NCBI GenBank assembly: GCA_021800315.1
Contig: JAJYZD010000186.1
Coordinates: 1 to 7,592 of the forward strand
DNA: 7,592 nt
Direction of reading: 5' to 3'
Source of the DNA: Bacillota bacterium
GTDB taxonomy: Bacteria; Bacillota; Desulfotomaculia; Desulfotomaculales; JAJYZD01
This document shows, piece after piece, positions 1 to 5,535 of the stretch. The translations under genes and the position numbers were made by a program. The notes under the pieces were generated by a model. That model was not told the DNA's origin and made no database searches. It saw only the letters and a program-made list of their open reading frames with translations. Numbering within the stretch: position 1 is the stretch's first letter; every line of letters starts with the position of its first letter.

Positions 1-264
1 GAGCGGAAGAAGGTTCAGCACGGTTTTCAGACCGGGGACCTGGTGGTTGCCGACATTCCGAAGGGCAAGTACCAGGGTCGGTGGCGTGGCAGGGTCGCTG
101 TCAGGAAGACGGGCTACTTCGACATCAAGGACGGTACCGGAAAACGGATCTGCCAGGGCATTTCAGCGAGATGCTGTCATCTCCTGCAGAGAGCTAATGG
201 ATGGCAGTACGAGAGGGAATCATTGCCGGCTAACGCCGGTGCCGCGCTTCCTCCCCATGTCTAA
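1..264 (+). CDS. iscB: IscB-family RNA-guided nuclease, C-terminal part (5' truncated by window edge)
   Basis: An open frame from base 1 to TAA at 262-264 gives the last 87 residues. They match the C-terminal end typical of IscB, the transposon-encoded HNH/RuvC nuclease ancestral to Cas9: GFQTGDLV at residues 8-15, then IPKGKYQG (19-26), GRVAVRKTGYFDI (30-42) and QGISARCCHLLQRANGW (51-67). In known IscB proteins this region follows RuvC-III and belongs to the C-terminal domain that contacts the target-adjacent motif and guide RNA. The catalytic RuvC and HNH residues lie upstream, outside the window, so activity cannot be judged. The stop codon falls in the loop of the right-end hairpin, a common arrangement in such elements. 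A +1 frame would continue through the hairpin to 295 with a plausible tail (FLPMSKARGIRAAVR), so a late frameshift is possible. Confidence 0.85.
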   Translation, partial: ERKKVQHGFQTGDLVVADIPKGKYQGRWRGRVAVRKTGYFDIKDGTGKRICQGISARCCHLLQRANGWQYERESLPANAGAALPPHV

Positions 265-286
265 AGCCAGGGGCATCCGCGCGGCA
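240..286 (+). repeat. subterminal right-end hairpin of the IscB element
   Basis: An outer perfect 8-bp stem pairs TGCCGCGC (240-247) with GCGCGGCA (279-286). Inside it CCCC (253-256) can pair with GGGG (270-273), leaving a loop that contains CTAAAG and the iscB stop codon. A GC stem with an internal loop at the 3' edge of an iscB gene is what TnpA recognises at the right end of IS200/IS605 elements. A second small stem, CCGGC/GCCGG (226-230/235-239), lies just before it. As RNA the structure could also act as a barrier at the end of the iscB transcript, though no T run follows. Confidence 0.7.
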
Positions 287-293
287 GTTCGGT

Positions 294-730
294 GATACAT
301 CTCCGTTGATTGCCTTATCGCATGTTGGCTTATTTGACTTGCCGAAAGAACTATGGGGCGAGCTATATATTCCTCAGGCTGTCAGGTCCGAGATAAAGAA
401 AGACCCCGGACGGAAAGAGTTAGAGGAAGCAGTCAGGAACGGCTGGCTGGTTGTCAGGGATGTCGCAGATGCAACAGCGGTACCGGACAGTTTGGCTTGG
501 GCGGGTCGGAGTGTTTCGTGCTTGCCAGGGAATTAGGAGCTTATTTGCTTGTAATAGACGAAAAACGGGGGAGAAAAACAGCGGAACAGCTGGGTCTCAG
601 GGTGATCGGGGTAATCGGTTTACTGCGTTTAGCGATCGACAAAGGAATACTGCCCCTGGAAAACATTGATGCCGTATTGTCCAGGTTGACCCAAGTAGGC
701 TTTAGATTCAAAGGGACTATTACCGGCTGA
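294..730 (+). pseudogene. PIN-domain toxin (DUF3368-like) remnant: 5' truncated and frameshifted
   Basis: Read in two frames this is a DUF3368-type PIN-domain protein, a family of putative metal-dependent ribonuclease toxins usually paired with a UPF0175-type antitoxin. The first frame gives DTSPLIALSHVGLFDLP, then LYIPQAVRSEIKK and WLVVRDV. It then runs into a stop at 534-536. The second frame, one base back, continues with GGSECFVLARELGAYLLVID, then EKRGRK and RVIGVIGLLRLA, to TGA at 728-730. The acidic PIN residues are all visible (D of DTSP, E of SEIKK, E of GSE, D of VIDEKRGR) but split by the frameshift near 490-503. The usual start (Met plus a short beta strand before DTSP) is missing, and the IscB element abuts exactly there. 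No antitoxin is in view; it may lie left of the element. It is very likely inactive, unless a sequencing error explains the missing base. Confidence 0.8.
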
Positions 731-746
731 TGGCTGATCGGGAAAC

Positions 747-787
747 CAGGGCCCCGGTGACGCCTGAAGAACGTCCCCGGGGCCCTG
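747..787. terminator. long GC hairpin between convergent genes, probable bidirectional terminator
   Basis: CAGGGCCCCGG (747-757) is perfectly complementary to CCGGGGCCCTG (777-787), an 11-bp stem with a 19-base loop. It lies between the end of the PIN pseudogene and the end of the convergent rubrerythrin-like gene, the right place for a shared terminator. Neither side has a strong T run: on the minus strand the stem is followed by GTTTCCC, on the plus strand by TTGCAG. Termination is therefore inferred from position and stem strength. Confidence 0.55.
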
Positions 788-811
788 TTGCAGCACTGAG
801 AAACTTGGTTC

Positions 812-1186
812 CTATTTGAAGTACCGCCCCAAAATCCCCTCCAGTATCTTGGCGTGGCGGTCCTCGTCATGGGCGGCGGTGTCGAACCAGGAGGCCAGTT
901 CTTTCTTGCCCTCCTCCATGGCCCGGTTCATACCCTCGTGCTTGCCGTCGTAAGCCTTTCTTTCCCCGGCCATCATCTTCTCGATTTCGGCCTTGAGGTC
1001 GCTGACCCCGCCGTTTAAGAAGATGAAACGGGCCCCGTGGGTCGCTTCATCCATGGCGATGCGGCGCAGGGCGTCCGCCACATCCGGCAGCCCACGGTGG
1101 TCGGCCTCCAGGGCCATGGCCAGGTAGTGGGTGACCTCCCAGGTCTCGCCGTTTATGTTGGCCTTGACATGTTCTTGCAGTTCCAT
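812..1186 (-). CDS. rubrerythrin-like ferritin-family diiron protein (no rubredoxin domain)
   Basis: This 124-residue protein has the four-helix pattern of the rubrerythrin branch of the ferritin superfamily. Candidate iron ligands are E14 (in NGETW), E47 and H50 (DEATHG), E74 (GERKAY) and E108 with H111 (DEDRHAK), matching the E, ExxH, E, ExxH order of the family. The C-terminal rubredoxin domain of classic rubrerythrin is absent; the protein ends 13 residues after the last ligand. In strict anaerobes such proteins usually reduce hydrogen peroxide or handle iron in the cytoplasm. The substrate and electron donor cannot be read here. The ATG at 1184-1186 is preceded by AAGGAGGGG about 8 bases upstream, which fixes the start. 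The gene has its own promoter (1224-1252) and is the only gene in its transcript. Confidence 0.85.
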   Translation of the reverse strand: MELQEHVKANINGETWEVTHYLAMALEADHRGLPDVADALRRIAMDEATHGARFIFLNGGVSDLKAEIEKMMAGERKAYDGKHEGMNRAMEEGKKELASWFDTAAHDEDRHAKILEGILGRYFK

Positions 1187-1223
1187 AAGCTAACCCCTCC
1201 TTGGAAATTAATGTTCCGTCATT

Positions 1224-1252
1224 AGTATACCTTTTGGGTAGACAAAACGCAA
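1224..1252 (-). promoter_or_regulatory. sigma-A-type promoter of the rubrerythrin-like gene
   Basis: On the minus strand TTGCGT (1247-1252) and TATACT (1224-1229) are separated by exactly 17 bases, giving a start of transcription near 1217 and a leader of about 30 bases that includes the ribosome site. The -10 matches the consensus in five of six positions; the -35 matches mainly at TTG. Between the two boxes lies a short inverted repeat, TTTTG-N6-CAAAA (1232-1247), a possible operator. Confidence 0.6.
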
Positions 1253-1317
1253 GCCCTTTTATATATCTTTAGCCGAATTTTTTCACCCAAAACCAGGCAT
1301 GAATTCCCATAAGCCGT

Positions 1318-1350
1318 AAAAAAGAAGGGCGGGGGAACAGGCCCCGCCCT
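1318..1350 (-). terminator. intrinsic terminator of the corrinoid methyltransferase operon
   Basis: On the minus strand, 18 bases after the methyltransferase stop codon, AGGGCGGGG (1342-1350) pairs perfectly with CCCCGCCCT (1326-1334) across a 7-base loop. It is followed by TCTTTTTT (1318-1325), a textbook rho-independent terminator. A second GC stem, CCCCGG/CCGGGG (1351-1356 with 1363-1368), sits between it and the stop codon. Confidence 0.9.
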
Positions 1351-1368
1351 CCCCGGGATAGGCCGGGG

Positions 1369-2736
1369 TCACAGCACCCACTGCCACAGCCAGTTGTAGC
1401 CCATGCTCTCGAGCATTTCCCACGGCCGCCGGACCAGGTCTTCGTCGCCCAGGACTCCGCCCAGTTCGGCCGACCTGACCGCCCAGGGAGTGAGCATCCC
1501 CTGCGGTTTGAGGGCCGCCGCCCTGACCGCGTCCGGACGCTCTTGCCGGGGCGCCGGCTTGACGTTTTCGTCATACCGCCCGTATTCCATGACCGCGTCG
1601 ATCATGGCCCGGTAGTTCTCCGGCCGGGTATCGTACGGTATGTTGCAGCCGCCGTTGACGATGAACCCGCCGTCGGCGCCCACGGTCCCGCACAACAGTT
1701 TGACCCGCTCGCGCATCTCCCGCGGTGTGCCCAGGATGAACAGGGAATCGGGAACGCCGCCAGCCAGGCACTGGTGCCGGCCGATGTCCTTTTTGGCCTG
1801 GAAGATGTCGCCCTGGTTGTCGATGTCGCAAAGGACCTTTCCCTTGGGCATCTCCAGCAGGTGGTGCCAGTGGGGACCCCAGTCGCCTTCCAGGTAGGCC
1901 CGGATCGTGTAGCCGGACTCGATCAGGATGTCCATCAGTTTCTTGAACGAGGGCCAGTAAAAGGTGTCAAATTGCTTGGGCGACATGAAGCAGGCCTTGT
2001 GCGTTGGGACAAAGATGGGGTTGCGGCGGAAAGGGTCGGCGTTGGCCAGGGCCAGGTTGGCCATCTCGGGCACGAGGACGTCGCAGGCTGCCAGGACCTT
2101 GTCCGGCCGGCGCAGGATATCCATGAAGATTCCTTTCAGGCCGCGCAGGGTGTCGGCCAGGACGTCGAAGGGGGCCAGGAAGAAGCCGGTCATGGGCTGG
2201 GGCATGCCCAGTTCGTTCTGCAGGTGGATCGACCTGTTCCTCATGATTTGGGCCATCATCATCTGGGCCATGCCGCCCTTCAAAAAGGCCATGTTGGCGC
2301 GGGCCGAGCCGGGAGGGGCCGTGTCGCCCAGAACGCGGGGAATCCACCGTTCCATCAGGTACTGCCCCGGGTTGTCGATCAGGAAAGCGTACTCGTCCGG
2401 AAGCATGTATTCTTTTTCCACGAACTGAAACTGGGAGCGGGGAGGCAGGTCGCGTCCCGGCAGCCTGTAGGTGACGTTGCCGACGGCGTCGTACAGAGGC
2501 GCCCAGATGCGGTTGTTCCGCAGAACATCGACTTCGGGGAAGGCCCGGATAAAGGCCTTCTCCCCTTTCAGCCACTTTTCGGCGTCGTAAATGGTTTCCT
2601 GGTTGGTGTTGCCCGCGTACACCTCGGCGAAATAATTGCTGCCGCAGGCGATCGGCATCCGGTCGGCCGGCTCCAGGGCTATGGCGGCCTGGTAGCGCCC
2701 CAGTCGCCGGGCGAAAAGTTCTTGCAGGTCGGACAT
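1369..2736 (-). CDS. URO-D-superfamily corrinoid-dependent methyltransferase
   Basis: This 455-residue protein belongs to the uroporphyrinogen-decarboxylase superfamily, in the large branch that works with corrinoid proteins rather than in heme synthesis. Landmarks are VPTHKACFMSPKQFDTFYWP (243-262), a strand ending YLEGDW (281-286), LAGGVPDSLFILGTP (324-338) and NGGCNIPYDTRPEN (361-374), the last matching the GC-x-I-P-x-x-T-P-x-E-N segment of MtaA/CmuA-like enzymes. True heme URO-D is about 350 residues, so this is longer. The His-X-Cys zinc motif of MtaA-type enzymes is not at its usual place: E283 and D285 occupy it, while C323 and C364 remain. It probably moves a methyl group between a substrate and the partner corrinoid protein. 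Whether it acts as MT-I on an unknown donor or as MT-II cannot be decided. The ATG at 2734-2736 lies 5 bases after the RACE stop codon, and its ribosome site AAGGGGG touches that stop, implying coupled translation. Confidence 0.85.
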   Translation of the reverse strand: MSDLQELFARRLGRYQAAIALEPADRMPIACGSNYFAEVYAGNTNQETIYDAEKWLKGEKAFIRAFPEVDVLRNNRIWAPLYDAVGNVTYRLPGRDLPPRSQFQFVEKEYMLPDEYAFLIDNPGQYLMERWIPRVLGDTAPPGSARANMAFLKGGMAQMMMAQIMRNRSIHLQNELGMPQPMTGFFLAPFDVLADTLRGLKGIFMDILRRPDKVLAACDVLVPEMANLALANADPFRRNPIFVPTHKACFMSPKQFDTFYWPSFKKLMDILIESGYTIRAYLEGDWGPHWHHLLEMPKGKVLCDIDNQGDIFQAKKDIGRHQCLAGGVPDSLFILGTPREMRERVKLLCGTVGADGGFIVNGGCNIPYDTRPENYRAMIDAVMEYGRYDENVKPAPRQERPDAVRAAALKPQGMLTPWAVRSAELGGVLGDEDLVRRPWEMLESMGYNWLWQWVL

Positions 2737-2741
2737 TTTGG

Positions 2742-4589
2742 CTACCCCCTTGCTTGCAGGTCAGGATCCGGTTGGTCGAGCACCAACCACCGGGCGAACT
2801 GCCGGTTGAATTCGTGGTGGGCGGAAAGTTCGATGTGCCGGGCCCGCCGGGCCAGATCGGACGCCAGGGCGAACTGGCCCCGGGATAAAAGCGCCCGCAC
2901 GGCCCCCAGGCCGGCGGCGTTGCCCACGGGCCGGACTATGGCGGGATTGACCGGCGGGAGCAGGCCTATGGCGAGGAGACTCGCCGGATCCAGGTTGCTG
3001 CCGAAAGCCCCGGCCAGCATGATCTCCTCCAGGTCCGCGGTGTCCAGGCCGGCTTCCTGCAGCAATATCTCTATGCCGGCCCGGATGGCCGCCTTGCCCA
3101 GTTGCAGTTGGCTGATGTCCCCCTGGGTCAGGGAGATTTCCGGTGGTCCCCCGGACAGGACGAATCTCGTTCCCGGGCCGTCGGATACGATCCTGGCGGC
3201 GATATCCCCCGGCAACCCGGGCGGGAGACCGGTCTTTTTGAGCCGGCCGTTCCGGTTGACGACAGCCAGCCGGACCAGCCCGGCCACGGCGTCGATCAAC
3301 CCCGACCCGCAGATGCCCCGGGGGAGGGCGTCGCCGATGACCCGGACCGCCAGTCCGTCCGCCATGGTGACCTGGTAGATCGCGCCGGTTTCGGCGCGCA
3401 TGCCCTGCCTGATGCCGGCGCCCTCGAAGACCGGGCCGGCGGCCGTGGAGCAGGTATACAGCCGGCCCTCGCGGGAAAGGATGATTTCCCCGTTGGTGCC
3501 GATGTCCACCGCCAGCCGGACCCCGGGCAGGTCGCGGATGCCGGTGGCCAGCATGACGCCCACGGTGTCGGCCCCGACATAACCGGCGACGTTGGGCAGG
3601 GTACGAAAGCGCACGTGGCCGGGCAGGCTGCGCAACCCGAGTTGGGCGGCTGTTCCTTCCATAACCCGGCAAAAGGCCGGAATGAAGGGCGCGGCGGCGA
3701 CATGGCGGGGGGGAATTCCCAACAGCAGGTGGCTCATGACGGTGTTGCCGGCAAAGGTGAGCAGGTAGACCCTGTCCGCCGCCACACCGGTTTGGGCAAG
3801 CAGCCCGGCGATGATTTCATCGACCGTCCGGACGGCCAGTCCGCGCAGTTCGGCGAGACCGTCCGGGTTCTCCATGGTATGGGTTATGCGGGTGATCACG
3901 TCGGCGCCGAAGGCGCTCTGGGCGTTGGCGGAAGAACGAGAGGCCAGGACCCGCCCCTGACCCAGGTCCGCCAGGTAGGCGGCCACCGTGGTGGTGCCGA
4001 TGTCCACGGCCAGGCCGTAGGAACTCTCCGTCGTGTCTCCCGGCTCCAGGGCCAGCAGGACGCCGTCGAGGACGACCGAAGTGACCTGGAAACCGGCGTC
4101 GCGGAGAACCGGGGGCACCCGGGCGGCCAAAGCGATGTCCACTTTGACGGGAGAAGGTAAACCGGCCAGGAGCCGGTCCAGGTCCGCCGTTTGGTCGGTG
4201 AGGGACGGGGGGGTTAAATCGTGCCTGGTTTTGATCACATGGGGTTCACAAGGGAAACCGCCCGTGGGACATGTCGCCCTGGCGCTTCCGGTCTCCCGCT
4301 CCGGGGCGGGCAGGGTTTCCACCACGGCATCCCCCAGCACCAGGCGTTGACAGAGAAGGACCAACCCTTGTTCCAACTGGGCGGGGGTGAGCAAATCTTC
4401 CTCACCGGGCGCCGCGGGGCTCACCAGGCCGTTCACCAGCCTGGCCGCGCATTTGCCGCATTTCCCCTTGCCGCCGCAAACCGCATTGATGCTCACACCG
4501 GCCTGACGGGCCGCGTCGAGCAGGGTGCTCTCCAGGGGAACGGTCGCCGTCACCCCGGCCGGCCGGAAAGTTACTTGTGCCGTGCGCAA
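2742..4589 (-). CDS. RACE protein: ATP-dependent reductive activator of corrinoid enzymes (2Fe-2S + ASKHA)
   Basis: The 615 residues begin with a plant-type 2Fe-2S ferredoxin domain (about 1-95) with ligands C38, C44, C47 and C80. A linker follows, then a DUF4445/ASKHA ATPase region from about 190 with the phosphate-binding motifs VDIGTTTVAAYL (195-206) and VDIGTNGEI (361-369), plus GICGSGLIDAV (425-435) and LAGAFGSN (525-532). This is the architecture of RACE proteins, which use ATP and a low-potential electron to return inactive Co(II) corrinoid to Co(I). It is distinct from RamA, which carries C-terminal 4Fe-4S clusters. Two further cysteines, C107 and C114, sit in the linker. The start is a TTG at 4587-4589; no ATG or GTG lies in frame between it and the upstream stop. 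Its ribosome site is weak (GGGAAAAGG, 12 bases away), so modest expression is likely, fitting a repair enzyme. It lies 38 bases after the corrinoid gene. Confidence 0.9.
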   Translation of the reverse strand: MRTAQVTFRPAGVTATVPLESTLLDAARQAGVSINAVCGGKGKCGKCAARLVNGLVSPAAPGEEDLLTPAQLEQGLVLLCQRLVLGDAVVETLPAPERETGSARATCPTGGFPCEPHVIKTRHDLTPPSLTDQTADLDRLLAGLPSPVKVDIALAARVPPVLRDAGFQVTSVVLDGVLLALEPGDTTESSYGLAVDIGTTTVAAYLADLGQGRVLASRSSANAQSAFGADVITRITHTMENPDGLAELRGLAVRTVDEIIAGLLAQTGVAADRVYLLTFAGNTVMSHLLLGIPPRHVAAAPFIPAFCRVMEGTAAQLGLRSLPGHVRFRTLPNVAGYVGADTVGVMLATGIRDLPGVRLAVDIGTNGEIILSREGRLYTCSTAAGPVFEGAGIRQGMRAETGAIYQVTMADGLAVRVIGDALPRGICGSGLIDAVAGLVRLAVVNRNGRLKKTGLPPGLPGDIAARIVSDGPGTRFVLSGGPPEISLTQGDISQLQLGKAAIRAGIEILLQEAGLDTADLEEIMLAGAFGSNLDPASLLAIGLLPPVNPAIVRPVGNAAGLGAVRALLSRGQFALASDLARRARHIELSAHHEFNRQFARWLVLDQPDPDLQARG

Positions 4590-4627
4590 TGGCCCAACCT
4601 GCCTTTTCCCGTAGTAACGGATATATT

Positions 4628-5266
4628 TCAGCCGGCCCCGTAGACTTCCTTGCAGATGTTGACTCCGGCCACGGCGTCCGGGGCGTAATAGTCGGCCCCC
4701 ACGAACTCCCGCACCCGTTCGTTGCAGGGGGCGCCGCCGATCACGACCTTGACCTTGTCCCTGAGCCCGGCCGCCGACAGGTCGTCGACCACTTTCTTCA
4801 TCTCGGGATAGGTAAAATTAAGGAGCGTGGAAAGCCCCAGCACTTTGGTGCCGGTCTCCCGCACCTTGGCTACGAAATCCGCGGAAGCAACGTCCACACC
4901 CAGGTCGACGACCTCGAAACCGGTACCCTTCAAGAGGCTGACGACGATGTTCTTACCGATGTCGTGGATGTCTTCCTTGACGGTTCCGATGACGACGGTT
5001 CCCTCGTGGGCGCCGGTCTTGACTTCGCCCGGCAGGGGCTCCAGGACGGCCATGACGCCCTTCATGATTTCTCCCGACATGATCAGTTCGCTGAGGTAGT
5101 ATTCCTTCTTCTCGAAGAGCTTTCCCACCTCGACCATGGCTTCGTTGCATTCCTTGATGATGGCCAGGGGATCTTCCCCCGCGGCCAGTCGCTCATTAAC
5201 GGCGGCCAGCACCCGTTCTTCGTTCAATTCCACCAGGGCCCTGGTAAGTGTGCCCGATTCACCCAT
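4628..5266 (-). CDS. corrinoid protein (B12-binding methyl carrier)
   Basis: This 212-residue protein has the standard two-part fold: a four-helix cap of the methionine-synthase B12-binding type (about 1-85, with LFEKKEYYLSELIMSGEIM at 50-68) and a Rossmann-like cobalamin domain (about 88-210). The cobalamin domain carries the base-off/His-on motif D99-I-H101-D-I-G104, the S146-T-L segment (GLSTLLNFT) and the VIGGAP turn (175-180). H101 would coordinate cobalt. Proteins of this size carry the methyl group between two methyltransferases in one-carbon metabolism, as do MtvC-, MtaC- and MtgC-type proteins. The open frame extends back to 5425, but the Arg/Pro-rich upstream stretch is not family sequence. 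The ATG at 5264-5266, preceded by GGAGGAGGA 9 bases away, is the clear start. The upstream cap-only ORF overlaps this gene by 43 bases. Confidence 0.93.
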   Translation of the reverse strand: MGESGTLTRALVELNEERVLAAVNERLAAGEDPLAIIKECNEAMVEVGKLFEKKEYYLSELIMSGEIMKGVMAVLEPLPGEVKTGAHEGTVVIGTVKEDIHDIGKNIVVSLLKGTGFEVVDLGVDVASADFVAKVRETGTKVLGLSTLLNFTYPEMKKVVDDLSAAGLRDKVKVVIGGAPCNERVREFVGADYYAPDAVAGVNICKEVYGAG

Positions 5267-5535
5267 CGCAATTTTCCTCCTCCAGTCGAATTGGTTGGAA
5301 CCTGCGCCCGGCTCCGGCCGGGCGCGAAAGCCATTGCCCGCGGGATCGCGGACATGACGAGATCGGACAGGAAATACTCGCCGAGGGCGAACCGGCGGCC
5401 GACGGCTTCCACTCCCCGGCGGCACTGCTCCACTATGCCGGGTGGGCTGATCCCGCTGTCCAGGGCCCGGCGCACCAGCGTGAGGGCCTTGGCCTCGTCC
5501 AGATCGGCCAGGATCTGTACCAGGTCATTGTTCAT
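5224..5535 (-). CDS. cap-only fragment of a second corrinoid protein (B12-binding domain missing)
   Basis: The 103-residue product matches the helical cap of a corrinoid protein over residues 1 to about 72: ILADLDEAKALTLVRRALD, then GIVEQCRRGVEAVGRRF and LGEYFLSDLVMSAI. These align with positions 10-75 of the full-length protein next to it. The cobalamin-binding domain, including D-x-H-x-x-G, is absent; the last 30 residues (from GRSRAQ) resemble nothing in the family and run into the next gene in another frame. It begins with ATG at 5533-5535, overlapping the regulator by 11 bases, with a GGGGG-type ribosome site. Two readings fit: a remnant of a tandem duplication that lost its second half, or a retained stand-alone cap that docks on the neighbour. 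The frame is intact and there is no recovery of the lost domain in any frame, so deletion, not a frameshift, is the simpler history. Confidence 0.65.
   Translation of the reverse strand: MNNDLVQILADLDEAKALTLVRRALDSGISPPGIVEQCRRGVEAVGRRFALGEYFLSDLVMSAIPRAMAFAPGRSRAQVPTNSTGGGKLRWVNRAHLPGPWWN
5304..5325 (-). other. strong 9-bp mRNA hairpin just upstream of the corrinoid protein ribosome site
   Basis: On the minus strand GCGCCCGGC (5317-5325) pairs perfectly with GCCGGGCGC (5304-5312) across a CGGA tetraloop. It ends about 25 bases before the GGAGGAGGA ribosome site of the full corrinoid gene and lies within the divergent tail of the cap-only ORF. No T run follows, so it is not a simple terminator. 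An intercistronic stem that stabilises the downstream message or slows translation of the overlapping ORF is a reasonable guess. Confidence 0.5.

Larger units (their letters stand above)
1..290 (+). mobile_element. right end of an IS200/IS605-type element carrying iscB (partial)
   Basis: The left edge of the window lies inside the element. What is visible is the 3' part of an iscB gene followed by a long imperfect hairpin (240-286) of the kind that marks the right end of IS200/IS605 elements. Host coding sequence (a PIN-domain gene, codons DTSPL) resumes at about 291-294, so the boundary is placed between 287 and 293; the exact cleavage site cannot be fixed from one end. These elements move as single-stranded DNA by a TnpA Y1 transposase and leave no target duplication. 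No transposase is in view, and iscB elements often lack one, so it may move in trans or be immobile. The left end and the omega-RNA, normally just upstream of iscB, lie outside the window. Confidence 0.75.

Noticed and set aside
747..787. Hairpin considered as part of the IscB element or a second transposon end
   Set aside because: It is 460 bases beyond the element boundary, lies between two convergent genes, and has no nearby transposase remnant. A terminator is simpler.
1543..3378. 611-codon plus-strand open frame opposite the methyltransferase and RACE genes
   Set aside because: It is antisense to two clearly conserved genes, its low-complexity Gly/Val/Gln-rich translation matches no family, and GC-rich codon bias routinely opens such frames.
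3102..4160. 352-codon plus-strand frame opposite the RACE gene
   Set aside because: Antisense shadow with repetitive Gly/Asp/Gln composition and no motif.
5267..5425. N-terminal extension of the corrinoid protein back to 5425
   Set aside because: The extra residues are Arg/Pro-rich, lie in a shifted frame of the cap-only ORF and have no family similarity. A strong ribosome site points to the ATG at 5264-5266.
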